Assembly (NCBI RefSeq): GCF_032854445.1
Contig: NC_088302.1
Location: forward strand, 22,581,788 to 22,641,787
DNA: 60,000 nucleotides
From: Liolophura sinensis
Taxonomy: Eukaryota; Mollusca; Polyplacophora; Chitonida; Chitonidae
Reading direction: 5' to 3'
Under the pieces are notes generated by a model. That model was given only the letters and a program-made list of their open reading frames with translations. It made no database searches and was not told the DNA's origin. Shown in pieces: positions 21,406 to 33,722 of the stretch (position 1 is the stretch's first letter; every line of letters begins with the position of its first letter). The position numbers were made by a program, and so were the translations under genes.

Positions 21406-23015
21406 CTGAAACACACAATGAAACAGATGTAAACATAGACACCAGACATTTTAATTCACAGTAAGGTTGACTGCGACACTGCCCTGTGTACTGATGAACG
21501 AAAATACAAGATATACGAAAACAGCCTTTACAGGTAATACGTATATGTTTTGAAAAAACCGACCTGATAACACGACTGTTACATGTACATTTTCTGTGGT
21601 AAGCAGTGCAAAAGTTATTATATTAGATTTGCATTAACCACTTAATGGTACTGCAATGAGGTATGATAAAATTGGCTACACCAAAAGTTTCCATGCTCAT
21701 GAAAAGGGGAATAACTCTTCATGCACATTCCCCAAGAGATCTAGTCAAGTTAATACACATGTTTCTAATACATTCATCTCAGACGAATCAGTGTTCAACT
21801 TGTACTGACAGCAATGAGCATTGCTTTAACTGACCTTGATGGTTATGGTTTTTAGGTACTGCTCAAATGTAATTCAGTGAAATTAAATGTCGAATGTGGT
21901 CCTATTTGGTGATATGTTAGCAGATGTGAACAATCAGATCCTTAAATATCACCACAATCAATGCTTACTTTAATTGAACTATGCTCAAATGCTGAAAAAC
22001 AGCCAATAATATTTTGAGAATAACCCTGCTGCATTTGAAGAAAAATTAACTTATTCTTAACTTATTTCAATGTTCTTGCTGAGTCTCGCCTTAACGCTTT
22101 AGTCAAGAGCGATAAATATTGAAAGCAAAACTTATTGCATCAACTAATTCTGAGCAGAGCATACAAGTAAATAAGGATAAGACAAACACTCTGTGTTGCA
22201 CACTGGCAGCGACCAGCACACATGCAGCTAGAATTTGTTCACAGTCTCCCTGCCCCAAATTAAATTAAATACATATTAAATTATGCGCAACTAGTTTCTT
22301 TACCTTTTAGATAAACCCAACAACCATGTACCTGATTTCATCCTTAGTAGTAAAAATAGTACTTACTGCTTTTAGTCATAATTATGTGGAAAATTTTGTG
22401 TTTCAAGTTTTTAGATGATAAAACGATTTGTGGACCTGGTGAAAAGATTCAGAAATAGTGTAACCTTGCTTTTCTTTGAATTCCATTTGATGACATGAAA
22501 GAATATGAGAAAAATGTGGCGCTAGATATTTTTTAAAGACGAAGATACATATGCGCCGTCAATATCGCAAGCATCAAATTCGATGTCGGAAAGAGCTATT
22601 CTGTGTTTGTAAAGGCGAGTTCTGTATGGACTGTAGAGGGTTGGGATGGGGTATATATTTGTGGTAGTTACAGCGTTGTTCCACAGTCAAAATCTAATCT
22701 ACTACACGATGCAAACTCTGACAATCTTACACATGGTTTCACTTTCTCTACGTCGACATTTCCAACCCTTCGACCTCGTTCGTCCAGCGCCTTTCCGTCC
22801 TCCTGCCCACAGTTCACTTGTACTTCGCGCACCAGTCAAAATCCGTTTTCTACGTACCTTAGGCCCAGTAACTCAAATATCAGATATATTAATGAGTATT
22901 ACTAGAGAAAAAATACGTCACGTGGGTTACCAGGCCATTGATTCCATTAAAAATGATTACATTAACAGGTTTTTCTTATCCAAGGAAGCAGTACTTGCCG
23001 TATGTAAGTCATTCA
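21406..23015. other. Probable DET1 upstream intron or intergenic DNA
   Basis: The DNA is AT-rich with no recognised exon. ORFs at 22603-22905 and 22646-23113 (+) have no family motif and are treated as chance. The region may be the first intron of DET1 if transcription starts near 23.1 kb. Confidence 0.4.
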
Positions 23016-23024
23016 GCTGCTTAA

Positions 23025-23110
23025 ACTGCACTTCCGGTTGTTTGACACTCATGAGAATAAGGTCACAGATCTTCCTCTGCCGCAGCCATTTTCAACAAGG
23101 AAGAAGAGTG
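23025..23110 (-). promoter_or_regulatory. Promoter-like segment with ETS and YY1-type motifs
   Basis: Read on the - strand, the segment has a YY1-like AAAATGGCTGCGG (23090-23102) followed about 50 bp on by an ETS-like AACCGGAAGTG (around 23030-23040). Both motifs are typical of TATA-less housekeeping promoters. The position, about 1.7 kb upstream of the DET1 splice acceptor, would suit the DET1 start. Transcription direction and start site are not shown. Confidence 0.4.
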
Positions 23111-24460
23111 TGAAAAGTTCCAAATTTGTGCACAGTTTTTCAACAAACAGGTGATTTATTTCAGCTAGCTTCTCGGTCTACAATATTGCTGTGATCTTAG
23201 CATGCTGTCGATTTCTGATCTGAGCAAATAACGATTCCAACACCCAGGACTTCCACTGTCCACGCCAGTGTTGTTGTTGCTGTAGCATCATAGTATATAT
23301 GTAGCTGTTGATAGTTGCATTTAACAGTATAGCCTGAAAATGACTTGAGAGAAAACATCCACTGAAAATGTCTGCAAAGTGACAGAAACTCGAGCCATAC
23401 CACTCATTGTCGTGACTAGTATTCTTCACAATATCTAATCTACTACAGGCTGACGCTCACAGGCATGAATTGATAATAAAATTTCGATCGACGTTAGTTG
23501 TAGGGTGACGTAAGTCTTAAATCAAGCAACAGTGGAATACAATACCAAGGGTGTCAGAATGACAGTAAGGGACATTTACTGCGTCTTATCAGGTGCATTA
23601 AAAACTTCCTTAACATAAATCGATGTTAACTGACTTTTCAGCATAATCAGCTGACCCGTACAAGAAATGACCCATGACAACCTCACAAATTCACAAAACA
23701 AGTTGATTTTCAGAAACTACACCCAGTGTGGCCGTAAGACGTCTGTCACCATTTAGATCACTTGCGAGAATGAGCGAGGGTGAAGCAGTTACTGCCATCT
23801 GACATCAGAGGGGAGGAGGAACTAGCCAAGTAGGCTACTAGACTTGCTGTAATGATTGCCATGGGGATTATCTCCCTTGAGCAGTCTTTCTTTGCTTACA
23901 TCTATAATTTGACTTGTATGCACAACTATCAGAGCAAGATGGTGGCTACAGTGGGGAAAGTGTTTGAATCTGTATTTATTTGTAAATTTGTACGATTGTC
24001 ATAGATCATGTTTGGTTCAGCCAGACTCAGAACAGGTTAGTTGATTGTGGGATGACTCTGTGAACATTGATTTACGCTGTGAAAGTGTTAATGCTCATGT
24101 GAAGATGCGGTAAATGTGCCTTACCATCATTTCAACAAATTTGAGGATGTATTCCACCGTAACTCTCGCAACACTTTGTGTTGCTTGAATAAAATGGTTA
24201 CGCCACTCCGCAACTAGATCGAAGTGGGAATTTTGCAGTTGGGTTTTCGTTAGCAGTAAGTACTCAAATACAGTGTACAGCTACCAGTGAAAGTTGTGAA
24301 TGAAGCCGTCACTTTTATTTGAAGTAATTGACCAAACATGATTGCCCCATATCAAATTTTTGCTTCTTCCGTGCACGCTCACACCATTGCTTACACTTGA
24401 GTATAACTGTTTATGTGGGTAGACCATTCATAGTATACTTGTTTGTTATCTCATTCAGCC
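23111..24460. promoter_or_regulatory. Region with scattered promoter-like motifs, no exon proven
   Basis: AAGATGGTGGC at 23936-23946 is one base from the YY1 consensus AAGATGGCGGC. The ATG inside it opens a frame of about 20 codons that shows no family resemblance. ATTATCTCCCTT at 23868-23879 is a motif common in molluscan DNA. No splice-linked coding exon was found downstream. Confidence 0.3.
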
Positions 24461-24566
24461 AGCCCTACGAGAGAAGGTCTTCCAGCAACCTGCGATTGAT
24501 CCCAGGTTTTGCTGAAGTGAAATATTCTTTAGTATGGCTGAAAACACCAAATGAAATAAATATATA
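24461..24566 (+). mobile_element. SINE fragment with internal deletion
   Basis: GAGAAGGTCTTCCAGCAACC, TGCGATTGATCCCAGGTTTT, then a jump to TGAAGTGAAATATTC and AAAACACCAAATGAAATAAA. The middle block of the family (GCTCTGCCCGGTTTCC) is deleted. Confidence 0.8.
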
Positions 24567-26580
24567 TCTCACTCAAGACTTGTCTTACATGAAAATAGGG
24601 CACAATTCCTCAAAGCCAACCCTACCAGTTTAACCATTGTTGCAGATGCTCAAAAGGAATCTGACAGCCTGCATACATAAAGCTGACAAATTACATTTTT
24701 TTGTTTGGGTCTGTTAGTCTCACCATTTTTACCACATCCTCAGAAAACTTGATAACATGTTAAATATGCTTTTAAGATGTTTATGTAGACATCTTGTTTG
24801 TGAGATTACACAGAATTTTTTTTTTTTTTCTGTTTTTTCAAAATTACTAGTATTTTTGCTTAGGCAGTCATGTGAACTGAAGCACTAATCAGCGAGCCGC
24901 CAGGTTTCTCATAACCATTGGTAAACATTACTTTTCCCAACTGAATAACTTCGTGGCTATTGTTGTATGTTTATCAGTGAAAAGGAGCATCTCTTTGGCA
25001 GCGGAAATAGCAGCGTAAGCACATTACCAGTAACTTTAGTATAATAGCCTGTGACAGTAAAAAAAAAAGAAGTGGAATCTTTTTCCAGCAAAGTCATTTG
25101 TGTTATTGTAACATGTGATACTTCTCCCACTCACCTCCCTCTCATTCAGATATGAATAGGGAACCTTCATAGACTAATTGTATCGAGAATCATACATAGT
25201 CATACTGGTGGTTTCATAATAGGCTTGTTTGTAGATGTACTTATAAGAATTTAACGCAGTCAATAATAAATAAATCTGAAACATTGGCAAACACTAGTGC
25301 TGTGGTGGTTGTTTTCCTCTACCCCTTAACCCCTCATGGTGTGAGTGTTTAGTGTGGCATTATGCGGTTACTCTGCCAAAGAAATAATCACATTTATGCT
25401 ATTTGGACATTACTTAAAGATTTGTGGCAAAAAGGTTGCTGGTAGAGCAGGTTCAAGGGACACAACTCTAGGAGTTATGTTTGTTGAGATAAAATAGCTT
25501 AGTCATTTAATAATGACTTCTCAGTCACATAGGTTTAAAGTAAATCTTTTTAAGAACTCACTTCACTGTTTTAATTTAATGTGACAGAATGTTACTGCCG
25601 GGATCAAGGTGGTAAGGTCACAAAATGTAGCAAAACAAATCCTGTGACGTTTTGTGACATTGGGGTAAACTGTGACAAGATGTAGATTTGGCTTCATAGT
25701 CTTCGTTTGTCCTTTTAGAATTATTTTGAGCATTTTAAGTTGTTTGAAATCTATAAAACCAATGGTATTAGGTAGATAATAGTTGATCTGTTTATGATTG
25801 GAAGTCACCATGAACTTGCTTATCCATTTAAAGCATCACTGTCGTTAAAAAGGCTATTCTGAAGATTTTTGACAGAAAATTAATCGGTGCAAATCCAATC
25901 AAATTTTTGCTAATATTTTAGAGTATGCCCAAATATATGCACCTTTCACAAATTATCAACCTGGTCTGAGCATGTATTACTGGTACTATTCAAAATGTGT
26001 AATAAGTTCCTAGAATTTATGAAATGGGTTATGAAATGTAATGACCTGTATTTCAAAGAGCTCCAACTGTTAACATGGTGAACTTTTAAGTTCAACAAGG
26101 GATAAATTGTACAGTCTGTTTTGGAGCATAGTTTAGATGCCAAGTAGATGAGAAATAAAGCCTTAAAGTGGCCAGGCCTTCTTGTACAAATAACCATTAT
26201 TCATGTACCTAAATAATAATATTCTGGTGGCAAAGATCTATATATTTCACCTGATGTATTGCAGGTAACTGAAAATGCAAAATTTAATGAAAATGTTGAT
26301 CAGAGTGTGACGTGTAAGGGTTGGTATCTAAACAAAGTATTGAAGATTTTACATTTCTGTGGCCATGTTATGCATGCCTGAGTAGTTGGATTTTCAGACC
26401 TTGTGTCCCCTTGAAAGGGAAATTACAGACTTCTGTGACTCCATAACAAATAAGTATATCGAGATTGTCAACTATCACATGTTCATAAAATCCCGTATCT
26501 AAAAAACCACTTGGAATTTGGAGCTACAAGAAGAGGCTGCAAAATTCTTGGCCGGAGGTACTTAGACAAGAAATAGAAAA
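24567..26580. other. Intergenic, nothing recognised
   Basis: Two kilobases of AT-rich DNA. I saw no splice-bounded exon, RNA gene or repeat family member. Short ORFs on the - strand (25563-25811, 25946-26197) look random. Confidence 0.5.
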
Positions 26581-26589
26581 CTGAAATTT

Positions 26590-27589
26590 TTATTTTTCAG
26601 TATAATCTCTCTCTAGCTCAACACATTGTTCACATTTCATATTCAATGCCTCGATACCATTAAAAAAATATTCTTTGTCTTTGACCTCAAAATGCTCATT
26701 CACCACCACCATGATGTCCTCATGGTCCTCAAACCTTTTCCCCCGTAGGTATTTTTGCAGGTTACTGAATAGAAATTCGTCGCTAGGAGCCAGGTCTGCA
26801 GGGTGCATGATTGAGCTCTTCAAAGCTCATTTCTCTAAGGACACCCCTTATGCAACCTGAGCAATGTGAACGGGTGCGTTGTCTTGCCCCTCCTCTTCAG
26901 TTTGCCGTACCTTGGGCAAAAGGCCAGCATAATATGTCCCATTCATTGTAGTTCCCTTAGACAGGTAGTCAGTGAGAAGAATCTCTTCACAGTCCCAGAA
27001 ATTGTGGCCATGAGCTTGGATGCCAACTTTGGAACTTCGAATTTCTTTGGTGGTTTTTCACTTTTCTGAATTCACTGCATGGACTCTTGTTTGGATTCCG
27101 GGTCATACTGTTGAATCCATGTCTCGTCTGTGGTCATGATACGAGAACAATTTCATCCAAATTGCCCCTGCACAGCTCCAAAAACTCTCTCGAACATTTG
27201 ACTCGTCTCTGTTTGTCGAGTGTAGTGAGCATTTTTGGTACCTACCATGTGTTCACCGTTTTCATATGCAAATGTACCTGCAAAATTTCTCCAACTTGTT
27301 TCTTACTAATCTTTGGCTATCTGCCACAACTTGATTCTATGGTCTTCTAGTACAAGTTCTTAACTTTATCAATGTTGTCATCTGTGACAGCTGTTGATGG
27401 TTGGCTGGAATGGGTGTCGTCTTCAGTGGACTCTCTCCCATGTCGGAACAGTTGTATCCGGCTTTTCACTGTAGAATATGAAGGTCCCGAGTATCCATAA
27501 ACAGCAGACATTTCCTCAAAAATATCCTTCTGCGTTTTATGGCTCTTTGTGAGGAATTTGATCCCCACGCGGTGCTCAGCATTCATCAA
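26590..27589 (-). pseudogene. Mariner-type transposase relic (IS630-Tc1-mariner)
   Basis: The N-terminal part at 27347-27589 is a paired-like helix-turn-helix region containing HGRESTEDD and QPSTAVTDDN, as in mariner transposases. Reading down the - strand in shifting frames, the catalytic landmarks are still visible: TTDETW near 27118-27138, QDNAPVH near 26869-26891, and HPADLAPSD near 26779-26805. A C-terminal ORF at 26590-26823 follows, with LRGKRF and a closing YTEK. Several stops and frameshifts separate these blocks. The Pro/Tyr/Ser usually found between HP and DLAPSD is partly lost. The total of about 1.0 kb matches a full mariner gene. It cannot make an active transposase. Terminal inverted repeats were not found. 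Confidence 0.9.
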
Positions 27590-27619
27590 GCTTGTTGATT
27601 CATCAGATATGGTGATGTT

Positions 27620-30000
27620 TCTCGTTCAAGAGCATAATGACCATAAGGACTTGTAACTTCCGTTACATATTGATAAGGAGCTATCCAATTAGTAATCTAC
27701 ATAACAAGCAGATCGGATGCAACCTTGAATTAGAAGATCTTTTCCAGTCACAAAATCTTTAACAGGCACAATAGCAGCAATTTTTAAACATGGCCTGCCG
27801 ATATAGTAGTTCTATTAAATTAAACGTTGAGGTCTATTTTAACAAATTTCTGATGTTTGCCTGCCCCAACGTTTGCTCATTGAATTCTAAAATCTAGTCC
27901 ATCCGTAAAGAAGTGGGCTTTTAATTTCACACAAGAGCACGAGAAAATGGGACCTTTATTATCAATGCTACTAGTATAAATCTAATCCTGAGTCAGAATG
28001 TTGCAATCCACAGAAATATTTCTTCTCGCTCGTCAAAATAATTTATTGCAGTCATGGTGAGACGGGTGTACTAACATATTGGAACTGCATGCCATAAAAC
28101 ATGGAAATGAACCTAAAAGGACCACACAGCCTTAAATGACAAATTTAGTGATGGTTTCATCAGTCATCATGGATTAAAAATAGAGAGAACAATTTGCCCA
28201 GTCAATCGAACGAGAAAAGTCAACTGCAAAGGTTTCGGTCAAGGCTTGCATTTATTGTCTGCGTAGCTGTCTTGTTAACCATGTTTTCTGACGTGGCCTT
28301 AGATTTAATCTGGTCTTTGAAGAGTGAAAAGTTAACACTTCATCAGATTTTCTGCGTATAACTAGTCCGAAGGATTTAAATGTGTACTGGTTACTGAAAG
28401 AATCCTTTTATCTTCAACTCGAACAAGAAGTCATCATTGGTTTTTCTTTTTAGTTGATGCAGAAAGGAAAGTATGTGCCGCAATACGAACGCATATGCGC
28501 GAATAAGCAAAGGGAGATAATTTGTTCTTAAGTAGCTTTCAGCACAGAGCTGTCTCTTATTACATCTCTCAGTGGTTTGCTACGGCCGTGAACGGTGTTT
28601 CCTACGTTTTCAGTGAATAATAAATTCATTGTATCTTTTTCATGCTGCTATAAATTAGAAAGCAGAACTTACAGTTGTCCCTACATCTCATGCTTGCTCT
28701 GCAATTTTATTTGTTGATTTTTTTTTTTTTTTTTTTTTGGCCGGTTTTAAGTTAGCCAGCTATGGCAAACTTTCAGCCCACTTTTCGCCATTTTCAGACC
28801 CCCATTTTGATCCCTGGGATGACTGCTAGTACCTCAGAGAAAGACCAGTTCTCATATAGCTTAGCAACACTTTCTCATATATAATATGCTATAATATTTT
28901 AAGAACTTTTTCAGAAAAATACAAGGTAATCACTATCACAATCTCTAAAAAATAAAAAAAATTTTTAAAAATTTTAAAAATTGTATGATTTAACATGAAA
29001 TGACCCAAAAGCATGCTTTCACTTATAAAGGTGAGATGGCCAAAGTACTTCTGAATTAATAAAAGTCAGGATTTCCATTAAATTTTTCATGATGTTAAAA
29101 GTGTAATGCCAAAAGTCTGTGATGTATACATGTATTTTTTTGTATTTGTTCAGGCTGAAATCAGTACTAACTTGGGTTTACCTAAATGTTTAATTGCTTT
29201 ATGATACAATGAGCAGATAGTGTCACTTTTGTCTGTCATTTACATACAAAGATAAAAAATGAAAGTTATACTCAAAACAAATAGTGCAGATGATCTAGTT
29301 TATGTTCCTATGTTTTAGAAAATATTGTTTCATTTAAGTGAGCAGTAAGGGTTACAGTTTGTTTTTTCACAACTTGCCAATCATCAAAACGTGTGGTGGG
29401 ACAAATACCATGCAGGCATTTTGCATGACACTCGCTTGAATCTAGGGATTCGACATTTCAACATGTGTATAGAAACCAAACAGTCAGTTTCCGTACATGT
29501 ATACATGTGATTAGCTCACTGATAAAAAACAGGACAATATATTGTTTCCTCCATCAGAGTTACTGTTAAACTGTTTATCTACATGAAATATAATCTCTCA
29601 TTTTTCTTTTTTTTTTTCTTTCTCTTTTACTCCAGTAACACATGCATATGTACAGCACAGGCATTGTCAGATGGAAAGTGATAGTTTTAGTAAAGCGTGC
29701 TATAATTTGACCGTTTGATGTGAGTGGTCACGTTTACTCATACTGCCTGAACAATCGCTGTGCACCATTGGCTATCCTGTATAATAACCCCATTGAATAA
29801 TGTACAAAATGACGAGCGTTTTTAACATGGCAGACAATTTGATGTGGCTGTAAATTATGCTGGTGAATATGGTGTGTACCATTGCAGCTGTCGTGTGTCC
29901 TTTAGCTTGCCATGGTTGTTATAGGTTTCCCATTTTATTCAGACCTTACAGTTTGAGGAAAATTGTTTTCTTGAGTATAAGTGTGTAAGGTTCATGTGGA
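27620..30000. other. Intergenic; motif AAGGGAGATAA and a long T tract
   Basis: No gene is supported. AAAGGGAGATAAT lies at about 28509-28520 in a slightly more GC-rich patch (28480-28620) that could be a promoter. A run of about 24 T follows at about 28716-28738. AT-rich DNA fills the rest. Confidence 0.4.
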
Positions 30001-30027
30001 GGGGGGGGGGGGTTGGTGGTGGGGGGG
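30001..30027 (+). repeat. G-rich tract (12 G, GGTGGTG, 7 G)
   Basis: Two G homopolymers separated by TTGGTGGT make a potential G-quadruplex and a likely assembly-error site. Confidence 0.9.
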
Positions 30028-30604
30028 CAGATGCTACATTATGAAAAGGTTTTACCTGTAAGTTTAAGTTTCATAGTGTACACATACATGTTGTTATATT
30101 CTTTACAAATAGATATTACTCAGTTTGCATATACATCTGCGGTAGCATGGTAGTGGTAACGTGTGTGGCACCAGATTTCATACTTGTACTATTCTGACAG
30201 TGGGGAAATCTCAAGAAAGCTCAGAACATGTTTTTACATATATTTGTGACGTATTATGTTCAGGACTTGGCCAGCTTTATAAGGCTTTGCATGATCAGGT
30301 GATCAGTCTGCACATAGCAGTTCTGACCAGATGTCCCTTCTCCAGTATTTATGAGCTCATCAAGTCTCCCTGAACAATGACCTGATAGGGGGCACAAGCA
30401 GTCTGCTATGACTACCTTGTCCACCTGGAGATAATTACATTGCATGGCCCGAGTTTGTGAGGCACAAAGTCCTGACTGGCTGCAAAGGGGAAGCTTAAAC
30501 ACACACACCCTTCTGAGTTTTCAGAAGATCCAGGCTATCTGCAATATTGATGGCAGCCACCAGAGTTGAATGTAGGGTATTGTTGTGTGCATCTCTTCCA
30601 AATA

Positions 30605-30667
30605 ATCGATTGGTTTATTTTATTTATTTCATTGGTGTTTTATGACGTACTCAAGAATTTTTCACTT
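30605..30667 (-). mobile_element. SINE tail fragment
   Basis: TTTATTTATTTCATTGGTGT, TTTATGACGTACTCAAGAAT and TTTTTCACTTA are the reverse complement of the shared SINE tail. Only the last 60 bp survive. Confidence 0.8.
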
Positions 30668-31199
30668 ATACATTAGCGGAAGAATCAGTTGAAGTTCTGC
30701 ATTTGGATATAAAAACTTGATGGATTTGCGCTTCCAAACTGATTAACTACTGAAATGTCATGTTTTCAAAGCTTCAGTTGAAGTGTTTAGTGATTAATAT
30801 ATTGATGTAAAAGGAACTACATACTCTTATATGTAAAACCATGGTCAGTGTAAAACCTTGGTCAGTGTAAGCTATTGTAATTATCTTAGTGCTACATGTA
30901 ATTCATTCAGCTGAAGCCTTGAGGTGTGGTAGGAAATGACTGGGCAGAATTTGACTGTTTCCATGTACATGTTCTTTAGTACATGTATCTTGTACTGTAG
31001 AGCTTTGCCGACCTGCCACACCCTCGTAAGTTTAGAGCCTGCAGTTGTGGCCAAAATCATAGACATAATTAGTATAAAAAAAAAAAAAAACAGCAGAGTG
31101 CCATTGAGACTGTTCCAAGTGCTTTGCCAGCAGAGCCAAGGCTAATATAACACGCTGAGGAGGAAAAGTGGAGAGTCATCGTTAAAGGTAGTGCTTGGA

Positions 31200-32160
31200 G
31201 TGTGTATATAGTTTGATCATCTCAGAAGTTTCAGCTGGCAGAAGTCTGTCTAAATTTGTCCGCGCACTGCCTCGGGGCGTGCTTTAGGTTTGCCATCTCT
31301 CTCAATCTCATGCCCCTTTTCCCCTGTTATTACCATGCTTGTGCTACCTGACTATTGCTATGGCAGCCCGCACAGCCTGCCACCAGCGTGTAAATCAATA
31401 CCTGGAACCAGTGCCACGCCCTGCATGGCTGCCTTATCTTCATGGCTACCTGTCTTTAGGTGGGCAGTTGCCGTCTTTCCAAGCTGCAGTCACAATCAGG
31501 TAGCCAGGTCTGTTCATATAGCCTCTAATTAATGGAACCACTACAGGTAAATGAACGCATCACACTTAATTATCTCAATTTATACCTGGCGCAGGTTTCA
31601 CTAACGAGGGCTACACCATAGTTTGGCACCAGATCTGATTAATGAAACTAACTGATATGATGACGTTTTTTCAATCTGCCTGTCTTCTGTAGCTCTACAT
31701 CTAAAGATGTTCCCCTACTTCCCTGTTGAAATATGATTCTCTGTTGTTAGTCTCTTGGTCAGTAGGATAAAAAAAAAAAAAAAATTCTCTTGGGCGAGAT
31801 GGCACATCCTTATTATTTTCAACCATGTGCTCATAATTCCGTACATTCATGTTGACTAATTGTTTAATGTTGGGTGTGGCTTCTTTTGCTATTATAACAA
31901 TGGAATCTGAAGTGCTGAAACAGTTATCAAGGAGAATCTTACTCCAAGGTTTAGATTCAGGACTCTAGAATAGGCTGTTAGCAGCCATGGCTGAAGCGAG
32001 AGCAAGCCTGGTGAATTTCCGATATATTGGTTGATTGGCTTGATGTTGCATAGCTAGCTGACGTGTGGTCTTATTGATTCTGTACCTGAGGTAAAGGGAA
32101 GCCAGCACGACAAATATCCAAAGGCCCGATCCCATGCGCTAACACAGTGGCCGGATGAGG
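31200..32160. promoter_or_regulatory. Candidate conserved non-coding block
   Basis: Base composition is balanced and repeats are absent, in contrast to the flanks. AT-hook or homeodomain-type words (TCTAATTAATGG, TAATTATCTCAATTTA, CTGATTAATG) and a SOX-type AACAATGG occur within it. This resembles developmental enhancer DNA. Conservation itself cannot be seen from one sequence. Confidence 0.3.
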
Positions 32161-32550
32161 TGTGTGTCATGTCTCCCATTGTATCACTTGGGAAATTCAT
32201 ACTGAAAATGTAAATGTTGCACAACTATTTGTATACGTCTAAAATTACATTGCATTGCATCACAGTAGAATATTATAGTGCTAGTGCCCAAGTGACGCGC
32301 CATTTTGTTAGTAGAAACCGTGACATGTTGAAATCAAAACTTGTGCATTTCTCAATGCTGTGCCAGTCATATATAGAACACACCACATTCATTTTGAACA
32401 TAGGTTTTTACATTTTTATGTTAAAACATGGTGAGACAATTCAACAATTTGACATTTTTTTAATAGGAATTTCTCAATAGGAATACTCTCAGTGGTCAAG
32501 TGGAAATTATGTGCGGATGTAGAGAGGGTTGGATGTACTTCTGGAATAAT

Positions 32551-32662
32551 GAAGTTTGATGTCATATAACAGGAACTGTGAAGTTTGATGTCATTCAACT
32601 GGAACTGTGAAGTTTGAAGTTTGATGTCATTCAACTGGAACTGTGAAGTTTGATATCAATCA
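32551..32662 (+). repeat. 29-bp minisatellite, about four units
   Basis: GAAGTTTGATGTCATTCAAC plus TGGAACTGT repeats from 32551. One unit has an 8-bp internal duplication of GAAGTTT. Confidence 0.95.
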
Positions 32663-32840
32663 AGAGGTTGTGCTCTTCACATTGCACTTGAACAGAATAA
32701 TGAAAAAAATAGGATGATAATGCATGGTTTTGAAAAGTCTCTTTCCTTTGAAAGATTTAAAGGATAAAAATGTTAAACTGATTGTTTCATACACTTCATG
32801 TTGTACAAATTATTACACCATATATTTTTTTCCATATAGG

Positions 32841-32843
<3 letters not shown>

Positions 32844-32874
<31 letters not shown>
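32844..32874. repeat. (TA)n microsatellite
   Basis: About 30 bases of uninterrupted TA dinucleotide. Confidence 0.95.
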
Positions 32875-32878
<4 letters not shown>

Positions 32879-33017
32879 AGGGAATACATGTACTTTGTTG
32901 TTACTCTTCGACACATTATACATTTAAATTATCTGCTCCCTGTTTTTCTTTGAGAAAGAGAACATGGTTTAAGGTTCACTGCATAATAAAAAGCAGCGCA
33001 TATAGTGTTCATGCTGA

Positions 33018-33180
33018 ATTCCTCTCCGGCCTTACGTGGGAAGGTCTGGCAGCAACCTGTGGATGGTTATGGGTTTCCCCCAAGCACTGCCGGTTTCCTC
33101 CGACTATAATGCTGGCTGCCGAAATAAGTGAAATAATCTTGAGTACAGTGTAAAATACCAATCAAATAAATAAATAAATA
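33018..33180 (+). mobile_element. tRNA-derived SINE, 5'-truncated
   Basis: CTCCGGCCTTACGTGGGAAG, GGTCTGGCAGCAACCTGTGG, ACTATAATGCTGGCTGCCG, AAGTGAAATAATCTTGAGTA and AATACCAATCAAATAAATAA occur in the family order. The tRNA head is missing. Confidence 0.93.
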
Positions 33181-33675
33181 TAGCGTACTTATATACATAC
33201 TTATATATAATGTACAATTGTATGCTGGTTGAAAGGGGAGATTTTCAGCACGGTACATGTACTAACAAGAAGTCTGTGAGCAAAAATATGGTCACTTCCT
33301 TATGGATGGAAAACTGATCAAAATAAGTGTTTTTGAAGGCATTTAAATGTGGAGAGTACTAGACTGAGCATTGGTGATCATCAGTATAAATATGTCTAGC
33401 TTGCGGACTTATTCCTTGGTATTAAAGAATATTTAAAACCCTCCAAATACATGTATGTGTGAAAGAGCCTGGAAGTACATCATTTAAGGTAAAGTTAATA
33501 TTAGCTTAGGTTAGGTGTGTTTCAGACTTGCCAAGTGGAATTTCAGACTTGCCAAGTAGAATTTCAGACTACATGTTACAAGTATTTCACAACAGCCTTC
33601 ATTGACATACATGTACTTGAGGAGAAAATGGCCATATTTTCAGTATAAATGTAAATATATGTATATACAAATGTG

Positions 33676-33683
33676 TGTGTGTT

Positions 33684-33721
<38 letters not shown>
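33676..33721. repeat. (GT)n-(AT)n compound microsatellite
   Basis: GT dinucleotides with one T interruption run into about 27 bases of AT. Confidence 0.95.

Positions 33722-33722
<1 letters not shown>

Noticed and set aside
20035-21464. + strand ORFs opposite DET1
   Set aside because: Antisense shadows of the DET1 coding exon.
22603-23113. Overlapping + strand ORFs of 100 and 155 codons
   Set aside because: No domain or family resemblance, AT-rich codon use unlike DET1, and the 3' end overlaps promoter-like DNA.
23939-24010. Possible first coding exon starting ATGGTGGCTACAGTGG
   Set aside because: The frame closes after about 20 codons with no good donor in phase. The ATG is better explained as part of a YY1-like motif.
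26866-27350. + strand ORFs across the mariner relic
   Set aside because: They are antisense shadows of the decayed transposase on the - strand.
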